Assembly: GCA_012032065.1 (NCBI GenBank)
Contig: JAAURV010000064.1
Coordinates: 1 to 11,469 of the forward strand
Source: Hyphomicrobiales bacterium
GTDB taxonomy: Bacteria > Pseudomonadota > Alphaproteobacteria > Rhizobiales > Aestuariivirgaceae
Direction: 5' to 3'
Length of the DNA stretch: 11,469 bases
The notes under the pieces are model-generated. The model worked only from the letters and a program-made list of their open reading frames with translations, searched no databases and was not told where the DNA came from. Shown here piece by piece: positions 1-7,735 of the stretch. A program made the position numbers and the translations under genes. The number at the start of each line of letters is the position of its first letter. Position 1 is the first letter of the stretch.

Positions 1-72
1 AATTCGCTAATTTAGGATCAGAGGTCTGACTTTAGCTATGCTGAACGCAACCGACGAAGGAATCTTGACCGC

Positions 73-1454
73 ATGCGGCTGGACAACCCGTGGTGGACGG
101 AACCCGGAATACCAGAGCCGTTCAAGGGTTATTCCACGCGAGACTACTTCGAAGCATTCCGCAAACTTGTCTTGAGTCGCAATCCCCATCGTGCGGTCGT
201 GCTCATGGGTCCGCGCCGTATCGGAAAAACGGTCTTGATACTTCATATGATCTCTGACCTGATGCGGCGAGGCAACGTCCCTCACCACATTCTGTATGTT
301 TCGATCGATGCCCCAAACTACAACGGCCTCCCGCTCGAAAAACTTCTCAACATCTATATTGCGGGACTTGGCTTGAAACCGGGGCAGCAGTTGCACGTCT
401 TCTTTGATGAAATCCAGTACCTCAAGGATTGGGAAGTTCACCTCAAGGCACTTGTCGACAGTCGGAGAGAAATAAAATTTGTCGCCTCCGGTTCGGCTGC
501 CGCAGCTCTAAAACTCAAAAGCAATGAATCGGGCGCTGGCCGCTTCACCGATTTCGTTTTACCGCCTCTCACATTTTCCGAATTCCTGCGCCTCACAAAG
601 CGCGAAACAGAGCTTATCCGCGAGCGCAAAATCAGTTCGAGGCTAACAATATTGGCCTGCTCAATGATGCGTTTAGCGAATACCTGAATTTCGGAGGTTA
701 TCCAGAACTTGCCACGTCAGATATCGTTCGCGAAAATGCACGGCGTTTCATCGGGACTGACATCATTGAAAAGGTCCTGTTGAGAGACCTGCCCAGTCTC
801 TACGGCGTTAGCGATACGCGTGAGCTCAACAGCCTTTTCACGGTTGTTGCCCGCAACACCGGGATGGAACTTTCACTGGAGCAGCTCTCGCAAGGATCAG
901 GCGTGTCTAAAAACACTTTGAAAAGGTACTTGGAATATCTGGAAGCCGCCTTTTTGATCCGCCGCATTCGCCGGGTTGACCAGAACGCGCGCCAGTTTCA
1001 ACGCGATGTGAAGTTCAAGGTCTATCTCACCACGCCGGCGCTCCGTGCCGCACTATTTGGCGCTCTCTTGCCGGACGACGAAAGCTTCGGGCGAGTAGCC
1101 GAAACAGCCGTACTCTCCCAATGGTTACATAGTCCTCTGTTCGACGACCGTATCCGTTACGCCCGCTGGCCGGCCGGTGAAGTTGACATTGTCTACATGA
1201 GTCAAAGTTTGCATAAACCAGATTGGGCGGTCGAGATCAAATGGTCCGACCTCCATGCACTGAGACCGGACAAACTTCGCGGCATGATCGAGTTTGGAAA
1301 ATTGCATCCCACTGCAAAATTGACGGCCACCACTCGCACGATCGCAGCGCCGCTACATACACCAGCTGGGTTGATCGAACTAGTTCCAACGTCACTCTAT
1401 TGCTACAAAGTCGGCAAGAATGTCGTACGCAATCTCGACAAGCTTCAAGTGTAG
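73..1454 (+). pseudogene. AAA ATPase with DUF4143 C-terminal domain, frameshifted
   Basis: The N-terminal half (73-687) has a Walker A motif GPRRIGKT (residues 46-53), a Walker B HVFFDEI (108-114), a sensor-like FVASGSAAAALK (136-147) and the GR-F-LPPLTFSEFLRL stretch usual before the DUF4143 part. The reading then changes frame near 622-632, at CGCAAAATCAG. The other frame continues at once with NQFEANNIGLL, then YLNFGGYPEL and on to 1454, with a helix-turn-helix-like SGVSKNTLKRYLEYL and a PD-(D/E)XK-like GEVDIVY...AVEIKWSD tail. Adding one base to the A run joins the halves into about 460 residues, normal for COG1373 ATPases. The shift is not at a recognisable slippery heptamer. ATG at 73 follows a GAAGGA about 11 nt upstream. 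Base composition is visibly lower in GC than argG or rlmN, suggesting transfer. The cellular role of these ATPases is unsettled; the family call is firm. Confidence 0.85.
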
Positions 1455-1467
1455 CCCCTGAATTGTC

Positions 1468-1968
1468 TCACTCCAACCTCACCGCCATCTCCGGCGCATT
1501 CCTCAGCGTCTGAAACACCACGCAATAGCGCTCAGTGAGTTTGAGCAGCGTCGCCTTCTGCTCGTCGCTCACATCGGGCCCCACATCGATCGAAAGCCGG
1601 ATCGCCTGAAACCCCACCGGCGCGTCCCGATCGACACCCAGAGTTCCGCGGAAATCGAGATCGCCTTCCGCATGAAGCGTTGCATCTCCGAGCGGAATAC
1701 CGAGCGCTGTCGCTACCGCGCCGAGCGTCACACCCGCGCACGCCACCAGCGCCTCGAGCAGCATGTCGCCGGAACAGGCGTGCATGCCGCTGCCACCGGT
1801 CGCCGGATGAAGCCCCGCCTCCACCATCGCCCGCGCGGTGGCGATCGAACACGTGACATTCTCGCCGAGCTTGCCCGAAGCCTTGAGCGTGATCAGCGCC
1901 GCCTTCGGCGCCTCGCGATAGCGCGCCTTGAGCGGCGCCTGCAGCGATTTCAGCGCTTCACTGTCCAT
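1468..1968 (-). CDS. OsmC family protein
   Basis: A 166-residue OsmC/Ohr-fold protein. Family hallmarks are a GMHACSGDMLLEALVACAG core with Cys65 and Cys77, and a C-terminal TERYCVVFQTLRNA with Cys149. Cys77 and Cys149 fit the paired cysteines used by OsmC/Ohr peroxidases against organic hydroperoxides, but whether this member is a peroxidase is inference. The ATG at 1968 is chosen over in-frame starts upstream (to 1995) because GCGAGGAGATC lies 8 nt before it, a strong Shine-Dalgarno. It is convergent with the ATPase gene (13-bp gap) and lies 74 bp downstream of the ChaC-like gene in the same direction, so the two may be co-transcribed; both touch thiol/oxidative metabolism. No terminator is seen in the short gap to the ATPase gene. 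Confidence 0.9.
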   Translation of the reverse strand: MDSEALKSLQAPLKARYREAPKAALITLKASGKLGENVTCSIATARAMVEAGLHPATGGSGMHACSGDMLLEALVACAGVTLGAVATALGIPLGDATLHAEGDLDFRGTLGVDRDAPVGFQAIRLSIDVGPDVSDEQKATLLKLTERYCVVFQTLRNAPEMAVRLE

Positions 1969-2042
1969 GGTTTGATCTCCTCGCGCCATCAGCATTCATA
2001 GCTGGTTATCGATGCCGATCCATCGCTCGACATCGCTGAGGT

Positions 2043-2719
2043 TCAACACTCCCGCCCCTCAATCAGCTCCGCCGCCCTTTCCTGCAGCGCCCAGAGATAG
2101 GGATCCTCGATCCCCACCCCCTTGAGCGACAGCACCGTTTGCCGGAGATACTCCGCACCGCTGCCCCAGTGTCCGCAGGCCTTGGACAAGGTCTCGGCGA
2201 CAGTTTCGGGATCGAGCTTGCCCGTGTAGAGCGGGCTTTCGGGATTGGCGGTGAAGGCGATGGCGGTGATCGGCCGCCCTTCGCTCTCGACCTCGATCCA
2301 GCGCGGCAGATTGCTTGGCGGCCTGACCGTCATTTCCCGCCGCCACAGCACCGAGAGATCCTCCCATTCGCGCCCCGCCCGCAACTGCTTCACGATGCCC
2401 TCGCAGAAGCCATCGCCCCGGTCGATCTGCATCATCAGCCCCGGTTCTTCATGTGTGCCGCGAAACCGCACGATCCTCAAGCAGAACGCACGCTGCCATC
2501 CGTGCGCCACCGCGTGCGCCGAAGCCGCCGCTTCAAACACCGGCTTCCAGATCAACGACCCGTAGCAGAACACATGCAACGGTCGGTCCGGTCTCTCTTC
2601 CAGAAAGCTCCTGAGATGCGCATCGTATTCCGCCTCGCTGAAGACGGCCAGGCCGGCGCCGGCCCCTGATCGGCAATCTCCCGGTGAACCCGCGCCACAA
2701 GGTCCTCGGTCAATCGCAT
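2043..2719 (-). pseudogene. ChaC-like gamma-glutamylcyclotransferase, frameshifted near N-terminus
   Basis: The frame 2043-2579 encodes the ChaC core: FCYGSLIWKP (the family's YGSL nucleotide-loop-like motif) and WRREM, whose Glu is the likely catalytic acid by comparison with ChaC. Such enzymes cleave gamma-glutamyl peptides, often glutathione, to 5-oxoproline. The core frame is open upstream of its first ATG (2579), reading GLAVFSEAEYDAHLRSFLEE. A different frame starting at ATG 2719 reads MRLTEDLVARVHREIADQGP, the N-terminal helix common in alphaproteobacterial members. The two join if one base is added in the GC-rich run at about 2651-2665, giving about 225 residues. A GTG at 2740 is an alternative start. 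Without repair, only a 178-residue form from 2579 could be made. A good promoter sits just upstream (2759-2787). The family is sure; whether the frameshift is biological is not. Confidence 0.85.
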
Positions 2720-2758
2720 CGCATCTTCGTTCTCACCCACGTCTCGCGAACATATCGG

Positions 2759-2787
2759 CTTATAGCCAAAGCACCGTACGGTGTCAA
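2759..2787 (-). promoter_or_regulatory. sigma70-type promoter of the chaC-like gene
   Basis: Read on the - strand: TTGACA (2787-2782), exactly 17 nt, then TATAAG (2764-2759). The -35 is a perfect consensus match and the -10 matches five of six. Transcription would begin near 2752, about 33 nt before ATG 2719. It is the best promoter visible in the window. Two direct copies of GAAAATAA (2817-2810 and 2798-2791), 19 bp apart, lie just upstream of the -35. Confidence 0.7.
2772..2783. promoter_or_regulatory. 12-bp palindrome in promoter spacer, candidate operator
   Basis: CACCGTACGGTG is a perfect palindrome lying between the -10 and -35 of the chaC-like promoter and overlapping the -35 by two bases. 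A protein bound here would block RNA polymerase. Palindromes of this form and position are typical of TetR-family operators (family knowledge). No TetR gene is in the window, so the regulator is unknown. Confidence 0.5.
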
Positions 2788-2816
2788 GAGTTATTTTCCT
2801 TCAGAATGATTATTTT

Positions 2817-4060
2817 CTACAGCCTCATGATCCCAAGGAGCCAAAGCCAGCCCACCGTCACCGCCAAACTGGCTATCGTCATGACAATGCCCGACCGCGC
2901 GAAATCGAGGAACGTCAGCCGCGCCCCCGCACTTTCCGCCCTTTCCGCCACGATGATGTTGCATAGCGATCCCGTCAGCAGCAGGTTTCCAGCAAAAGTC
3001 GAAAGCAGCGCCAAACCGGTCAAAACGCCATTGGGCAAGTCCGGCAGGATTTGGAGAATGAGGATGATCGCCGGCACATTGCCGATGGTGTTGGAAGCCG
3101 CCAACATCAGAGGCGTCAAAACCGAAAGCCGCTCCGGCGCAAAACCCATACCGGCCAGGTCCTTGAGAAATGCTTGCGCAATCCCCGTCTTCTCGAACGC
3201 GGCCGTCACCGCGAAGAGGCAGGTGAACAGCAAAAGCAAATGCCAGTCCGCCGCCCCGATCATGTCGCGCGAGACAATCGCCGGGACAACAGCAAGAACC
3301 CCGCGACCGCCAACGCCGAGAGCTCGCGCGGCAGCGGCGTCAGAAACAATCCGATCAGCGCGCCGACGGCAAGTATGCCCTTGCCCAACTGCAGCCGGTC
3401 CACCTCCGGCGGCGGATCGGTCATGCGGAACGGCGAAGGCTTCTGCGTGAAGCGTCCCCGCCAGGTCCACAGCACCGCCCAATAGACGAAGACCAGCGAC
3501 AAGAGCACTGGCGGCAGCGCCACTTGCACGTAACTCCAGAACGGCAAACCGCCCGCTTGCCCGATCAGGATATTCTGCGGATTGCCGATGAGCGTCGCCG
3601 CCGATCCCACATTTGCCGCGCCCGCCAACCCCACGAGATAAGGCCGTGCATCCATGCCACGCTTCAAAAGCCCCACGCACACGAGCGGCGTCAACGCGAA
3701 GACCACCACGTCATTCGAGAGAACCGCCGCGAGAACGCCGGTCACCAGCACGATGGTCAAAAGCAGATTACGCGGATTGCCCGCCGCATGCGTCACGCGC
3801 TCGGCTACGAGCCCATAGAATCCGCTCATCTCGAACTGAGCCGACAAAATCATCAGTGCAAAGAGCAATGCGATGGTCGGCATGTCCACCGCCGCTCCCG
3901 CCTCGTCGAGCGACATGGTTCCGGTGGCGAGCAGCGCGATAAGGCCGAGAAGCGCCACGCCGGTGCGGTCGATCGCCAGGCCCGGAATGCGGCCCAGCGC
4001 CATGCCGACATAGACCAGCACGAACACGACGACCGGCAGGGAAAGATCAAAACCGAACAT
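2817..4060 (-). pseudogene. SLC13/ArsB-like anion transporter, frameshifted
   Basis: Hydrophobic carrier of the SLC13/ArsB-NhaD/CitMHS group. The first frame (from ATG 4060, 266 residues, stop at 3260) carries SNDVVVFALTPL (115-126) and ANVGSAATLIGNPQNILIG (149-167), the substrate- and ion-binding signatures of the first repeat. The second frame, open from before 3300 to the stop at 2817, carries VSRDMIGAADWHLLLLF and the mirrored LMLAASNTIGNVPAIILIL of the second repeat. The frames join at about 3275-3285 (SRR to VSRD) if one base is added, giving about 414 residues and both halves of the two-fold repeat, the usual family length. Left as is, either half alone should not transport. The substrate cannot be told: dicarboxylate, sulfate, arsenite and others are used in this group. 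It lies 34 bp downstream of the membrane protein gene at 4095-4745, probably in one transcript. Confidence 0.85.
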
Positions 4061-4064
4061 GAGG

Positions 4065-4078
4065 CCCCTTCACAGGGG
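4065..4078 (-). promoter_or_regulatory. Hairpin over the transporter ribosome binding site
   Basis: On the - strand CCCCT-GTGA-AGGGG forms a 5-bp stem with a GUGA (GNRA-type) tetraloop. Its 3' strand is the only Shine-Dalgarno-like sequence (AAGGGG) before the transporter ATG at 4060, four bases away. Folding would hide the ribosome site, so translation may depend on ribosomes arriving from the upstream gene or on another trigger. This is read from sequence only; the stem is short. Confidence 0.35.
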
Positions 4079-4094
4079 GAATTGACGGCGAAGA

Positions 4095-4745
4095 TTACGC
4101 CGAGTCAATGGCGGGCCGATTTACCTCTCGCCCGTCAGGGTTCGGCACACTCGCATAACCCACGACGGCGCGCAGCAGGAACAGCACGAAGGCCGAGAGA
4201 TAGGCATTCATGGCCGCGAACTCGAAGAGCTCCTCGGTGACCCGCAAGCGATCGGAGTTGCCGAAGGTGATATCGAAGAAATCGCCATCGCCGAGGTCGG
4301 TCATCAGATAGATGCAGTGCAGAGCGAAGCCAATGATGAGCAGCGCCAGCGGCGCGCGGCGGATCTTCTCCACATACACCAGAATGGAAAGCGCCACGCC
4401 CGCGCCGAGCGCCATCAGGATTTTGGGATCGTCGTCGTCGCGGATCTTCGAGGCGTGTTCGTGCATGCCGAACAATTCGTCGAGCGCTACAATGCCCAGC
4501 GCACCCGCGCCGGCCAGCCAGATCAAGGACAGAAGCGGCTTGCCGGAACGCACGAAGGACATCATCAGCGCGGCCAGGCACGTCATCCAGATCATCGATC
4601 CGTTCATGATATCGACGGGCGATCCGTCGACCCACGAGGGGATTTTGCTGATCGACTGAAAGGCCACGGTCGCAGCCGCATAACAGGCGAGAAAGCAGGC
4701 CAGCAAAACGCCGGGCCGCGAAGTGATTGCAGTAAGCCGCTCCAT
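4095..4745 (-). CDS. Uncharacterised six-helix membrane protein
   Basis: I do not recognise a named family. The 216-residue protein has about six hydrophobic segments (roughly 11-30, 48-67, 71-89, 109-125, 131-150, 174-197). Charged and metal-ligand-type residues cluster near the membrane: ALDELFGMHEH (Asp89, Glu90, His95, Glu96, His97), a run of four Asp (103-106), DLGDGDFFD (150-158) and EELFEF (171-176). An LDE...HE segment followed later by E..EF before a helix is a pattern I have seen in other uncharacterised bacterial membrane proteins, but no function follows from it. The start is firm: GGAGG lies five bases before ATG 4745. It is the first gene of a likely two-gene unit with the anion transporter, 34 bp downstream, so a role with that carrier is possible but only inferred. 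Confidence 0.75.
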   Translation of the reverse strand: MERLTAITSRPGVLLACFLACYAAATVAFQSISKIPSWVDGSPVDIMNGSMIWMTCLAALMMSFVRSGKPLLSLIWLAGAGALGIVALDELFGMHEHASKIRDDDDPKILMALGAGVALSILVYVEKIRRAPLALLIIGFALHCIYLMTDLGDGDFFDITFGNSDRLRVTEELFEFAAMNAYLSAFVLFLLRAVVGYASVPNPDGREVNRPAIDSA

Positions 4746-4807
4746 AACAGCCTCCAGGCTTGCGGTGTCCGGATTTGGGCCACCTTTTCCAATTTCTTGA
4801 ACTCGAG

Positions 4808-4824
4808 TGGCAAGCCTCTTGCCA
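4808..4824. other. Perfect inverted repeat in LysR/membrane-protein gap
   Basis: TGGCAAG-CCT-CTTGCCA is a 7-bp perfect hairpin with a 3-nt loop, 52 nt past the LysR stop and 63 nt before the membrane protein ATG. No T-run follows on the - strand, so it is a weak terminator candidate; it could equally be an operator for the membrane protein/transporter unit. Confidence 0.4.
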
Positions 4825-4831
4825 GTTAACC

Positions 4832-4848
4832 AAGGCGGGTGACGCCTT
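4832..4848 (-). terminator. Possible terminator hairpin after the LysR gene
   Basis: AAGGCG-(5 nt)-CGCCTT forms a 6-bp stem 27 nt after the LysR stop codon. On the - strand it is followed by GGTTAAC, not a clear T tract, so intrinsic termination is uncertain. It is one of two hairpins in this 130-bp gap. Confidence 0.3.
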
Positions 4849-4875
4849 CGACATGCACCTCGTGGCGATGACGAA

Positions 4876-5781
4876 TCACACGGAAACCGCCTGAAGCCGC
4901 GCCTTGATGCGCGGTGCTGCGAAATCGATGAATGCCCTGAGCTTCTGCGCCATGGCCTTTCCGCCTTGGTACGCGAGGCTCACCGGAAGCGGCTCCGGTT
5001 CGAACGGCGCCAGGAGCCGTTCAAGCGAACCGTTCCGCAGTGCCGCCGCGGCCTGATAGGACAGTACCCGGGTAATTCCCGTTCCCGCAATCGCCGCATT
5101 GATCGCGGCCTCCGCAGAGTTGACGATCATTCGCGCCTTGACCGGATAGCGCGAGACGTTTCCTTCTTCCCGGAAATCCCAGCCTTCCGGACCATCCATG
5201 TTCGAGAACGCAACGCAATCATGTCCCGCGAGCTCGCGCGGATACAGAGGCATTCCGTTCTTCGCGATGTATTTCGGCGCCGCACACACGATCCGCGTCA
5301 CCTCGCCAATCCGCATCGCCTTCATCGTGCTCGCGGGCAACTCGCCGATCCGAACCGCCACATCGAGATGCTCGTCTTGCAGACTGAGAATCCGGTCCGA
5401 GAAAACCAGCCTGATTGTGATCTCGCGATAGGCGGCGAGAAAAGCGTTGACTACTGGCATCACATGCAGCCGTCCGAACACCAGGGGAGCGGTTACCACC
5501 AGTTCACCGCGCGGACTGCCATATTCGCCCGCCGCCGTCCGCTCGGCTTCGGCGAGTTCCGAGAGAATGCGCCGGCAGTCGCGATAGAACTGCTCGCCCT
5601 GCTGCGTCGCCGTCACCTTGCGGGTGGTCCGCGTCAAGAGCTGGACCTTGAGATAGGCCTCAAGCTCGGAAAGCTTGCGGCTGACCGTAGCGACCGGCAT
5701 CCGCAACTTCCGCGCCGCCGCGGAGAATCCACCCTCCTCGACGATGGCGGCGTAGACTGACATGCTCTCGAAACGGTCCAT
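4876..5781 (-). CDS. LysR family transcriptional regulator
   Basis: A 301-residue protein of normal LysR length. Residues 1-60 form the winged helix-turn-helix (FSAAARKLRMPVATVSRKLS, then LLTRTTRKVTATQQGEQFY). The remainder is the periplasmic-binding-protein-like effector domain, starting around GELVVTAPLVFGRLHVMP and including the common HLDVAVRIGELP and AGTGITRVLSYQA stretches. The effector is unknown. It is divergent from the flavin-binding protein gene at 5857, 75 bp apart; LysR regulators commonly control such a divergent neighbour and their own gene from the shared gap, which holds a 7-bp inverted repeat. ATG 5781 gives the usual N-terminus (MDRFESMSVYAAIVEEGGFS); only a weak GAGA precedes it. 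Confidence 0.93.
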   Translation of the reverse strand: MDRFESMSVYAAIVEEGGFSAAARKLRMPVATVSRKLSELEAYLKVQLLTRTTRKVTATQQGEQFYRDCRRILSELAEAERTAAGEYGSPRGELVVTAPLVFGRLHVMPVVNAFLAAYREITIRLVFSDRILSLQDEHLDVAVRIGELPASTMKAMRIGEVTRIVCAAPKYIAKNGMPLYPRELAGHDCVAFSNMDGPEGWDFREEGNVSRYPVKARMIVNSAEAAINAAIAGTGITRVLSYQAAAALRNGSLERLLAPFEPEPLPVSLAYQGGKAMAQKLRAFIDFAAPRIKARLQAVSV

Positions 5782-5808
5782 TGTCTCAGATTTCGGAACA
5801 ATCTTTCT

Positions 5809-5836
5809 TGAATTTGCCTTATACCCTCAAAATTCA
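5809..5836. promoter_or_regulatory. Inverted repeat in LysR/flavoprotein gap, candidate LysR site
   Basis: TGAATTT (5809-5815) and AAATTCA (5830-5836) are perfect inverted copies separated by 14 bp, centred in the AT-rich 75-bp divergent gap. Centre-to-centre distance is 21 bp, two helical turns, as for a dimer binding one face. It is the best candidate for the regulator's site; binding is inferred. Confidence 0.4.
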
Positions 5837-5856
5837 GAACGATCTACCTTCCTGCC

Positions 5857-6504
5857 ATGACCTACAGCAGCGACATCGCCTTCACACCCGCCATCAAGGC
5901 CATCCAGACCCGCAAAGGCTCCCGCACCGGATATGCCAAGATGGAGGAGCGCGGCGGCTGGCGCACCGCGATCGCCGGCGACGTGGCAGCCTTCATCGCC
6001 GCGCAGACCAGCGTGTTCCTTGCCACCGCCAACGCCGAGGGTCAGCCCTACATCCAGCATCGCGGCGGCCCGCCCGGTTTCATCCGCGTCCTCGATGAGA
6101 AGACGCTCGCCTTCGCCGACTTCAAGGGTAACCGGCAGTTCATCACTCAGGGAAATCTCGCGGAGAATCCCAAGGCATACCTCTTTCTGATCGACTATAT
6201 GAACCGCCAGCGCATCAAGATCTGGGGCGAAGCCCGCGTGGTCGAAGATGACGCCGCGCTCATTGCTTCACTGATGCCTGAGAACTACGAGGCGCGGCCT
6301 GAACAGGCGATCCTGTTCACCGTTCACGCCTGGGATTCAAATTGCCCACAACACATTCCGCAACGCTTCGAGGCCGCCGACGTCGCCCGCGCATTGGCGG
6401 CGCGCGATCAGCGCATTGCTGAACTGGAAGCGGAAGTGGCGCGGCTCAAAGGTTCCGCTTCCGCGCCGCCAGCGTCCGCAGCCGCAGCGCATTCAGCCTT
6501 ATGA
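5857..6504 (+). CDS. Pyridoxamine 5'-phosphate oxidase-related flavin-binding protein
   Basis: A 215-residue protein of the COG3576-like group, which has the split-barrel FMN-binding fold of pyridoxamine phosphate oxidase. Recognisable parts are TSVFLATANAEGQPYIQHRG (51-70), GPPGFIRVLDEKTLAFADF (71-89), GNRQFITQGNLAENPKAYLF (91-110) and RIKIWGEARVV (119-129). The substrate is unknown; such proteins probably reduce or bind small molecules with a flavin and are not shown to make pyridoxal phosphate. A charged heptad-like stretch (about 174-199, with IAELEAEVARLKG) suggests a short C-terminal coiled coil, followed by an Ala/Ser/Pro-rich tail. That tail is antisense to the last 59 bp of argG. The gene is divergent from the LysR gene and probably its target. 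The Shine-Dalgarno before ATG 5857 is poor. Confidence 0.87.
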   Translation: MTYSSDIAFTPAIKAIQTRKGSRTGYAKMEERGGWRTAIAGDVAAFIAAQTSVFLATANAEGQPYIQHRGGPPGFIRVLDEKTLAFADFKGNRQFITQGNLAENPKAYLFLIDYMNRQRIKIWGEARVVEDDAALIASLMPENYEARPEQAILFTVHAWDSNCPQHIPQRFEAADVARALAARDQRIAELEAEVARLKGSASAPPASAAAAHSAL

Positions 6505-7666
6505 AACCCGCCGCATCTTTTTGATCGTAGGCGCCGCGATCGTCTTCGAAGGTGACGAGATCGTTGTTGTAGAGCGACTTCGGCGACTTGCGGCCGACCA
6601 CGATCGCATTGCCTTTGTAGAGCTTGAGGCGGACAACGCCTTCCACGTGCTCTTGGCTCTTGTCGATCATCGCCTGCAGCATCTCGCGCTCCGGCGCGAA
6701 CCAGAAGCCGTAATAGATCAGCTCCGCATAGCGCGGCATGAAACTGTCCTTGAGATGCGCCGCCTCGCGGTCAAGCGTCAGCGACTCCATCGCGCGATGC
6801 GCCACCGACAGAATCGTGCCGCCCGGCGTTTCGTAAACGCCGCGCGATTTCATGCCGACAAAACGGTTCTCGACGAGATCCAATCGCCCAATGCCATTGT
6901 CATGGCCAAGCCGGTTCAACTCGGTGAGAAGAGTCGCAGGCGACATCGCCTTGCCATCGATGGCAATGGGATCGCCCTTCTTGAATTCGATCTCGATATA
7001 GGTCGACTTATCCGGCGCATCTTCGGGCGCGATGGTGCGCTGATAGACGTAAGGCGGCGGCTCCTCCCATGGATCCTCCAGCACCTTGCCCTCTGATGAC
7101 GAATGCAAGAGATTGGCATCGACGGAGAACGGCGCCTCGCCGCGCTTGTCCTTCGCCACCTGGATCTGATGCTTCTCGGCAAACTCGATCAGATCGGTAC
7201 GGCTCTTGAACTGCCATTCGCGCCAGGGGGCGATCACCTTGATATCGGGATTGAGCGCGTAAGCCGTCAGTTCGAAACGCACCTGATCGTTACCCTTGCC
7301 CGTCGCGCCATGTGCGATGGCATCGGCGCCGGTTACCTCGGCAATCTCGATCAGCCGCTTGGCGATCAAAGGCCGTGCAATCGAAGTGCCGAGCAGATAG
7401 ACGCCCTCATAGAGCGCATTGGCCCGGAACATCGGAAACACGAAATCGCGGATGAATTCCTCGCGCACGTCCTCCACATAGATCGACTTGATACCAAGCA
7501 TCTCGGCCTTCTTGCGCGCCGGCTCAAGCTCGCCTCCCTGCCCCAGATCGGCGGTGAAGGTTACAACCTCCGCCTTGTACTCCGTCTGCAGCCATTTCAG
7601 GATGATGGAGGTATCGAGCCCGCCCGAATAGGCGAGAACCACTTTTTTTATTTTCTGCTTGGACAT
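6446..7666 (-). CDS. argG: Argininosuccinate synthase
   Basis: Joins citrulline and aspartate with ATP in the cytosol to form argininosuccinate, the next-to-last step of arginine synthesis. The 406-residue product is full length. It begins MSKQKIKKVVLAYSGGLDTS with the PP-loop ATP motif at residues 12-20 (AYSGGLDTS), and contains DAIAHGATGKGNDQVRFEL, SVDANLLHSSSEGKVLEDPW and GRLDLVENRFVGMKSRGVYE, all highly conserved in ArgG. The ATG at 7666 is chosen because the family's N-terminus starts there; an upstream in-frame start at 7735 would add 23 non-conserved residues. Its 3' end overlaps the flavin-binding gene's 3' end on the other strand. No arginine operator is obvious in the 69-bp gap upstream, and the DUF1801 gene there runs the same way. 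Confidence 0.98.
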   Translation of the reverse strand: MSKQKIKKVVLAYSGGLDTSIILKWLQTEYKAEVVTFTADLGQGGELEPARKKAEMLGIKSIYVEDVREEFIRDFVFPMFRANALYEGVYLLGTSIARPLIAKRLIEIAEVTGADAIAHGATGKGNDQVRFELTAYALNPDIKVIAPWREWQFKSRTDLIEFAEKHQIQVAKDKRGEAPFSVDANLLHSSSEGKVLEDPWEEPPPYVYQRTIAPEDAPDKSTYIEIEFKKGDPIAIDGKAMSPATLLTELNRLGHDNGIGRLDLVENRFVGMKSRGVYETPGGTILSVAHRAMESLTLDREAAHLKDSFMPRYAELIYYGFWFAPEREMLQAMIDKSQEHVEGVVRLKLYKGNAIVVGRKSPKSLYNNDLVTFEDDRGAYDQKDAAGFIRLNALRLRTLAARKRNL

Positions 7667-7735
7667 GAAGCAACTCGTTGCGATTTCGCCGCGTCGCCTA
7701 TCATGCCTGACTGTGAGGCGGCAAGCCCGGTGCAA

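Noticed and set aside
622..632. Programmed -1 frameshift in the ATPase gene
   Set aside because: The site does not have the X XXY YYZ slippery form in the zero frame; a missing base in the A run explains it better.
780..1454. Separate gene starting at TTG 780
   Set aside because: The same frame is open well upstream and encodes the missing middle of the DUF4143 ATPase, so it is the second half of one gene.
1969..2042. Repeated CGATG motifs in the osmC-chaC gap
   Set aside because: Short, irregularly spaced and expected by chance in this composition; no clear operator.
2043..2579. Complete 178-residue ChaC-like gene starting at ATG 2579
   Set aside because: No good ribosome site there, the frame continues upstream with family-like sequence, and the promoter and conserved N-terminus lie further up.
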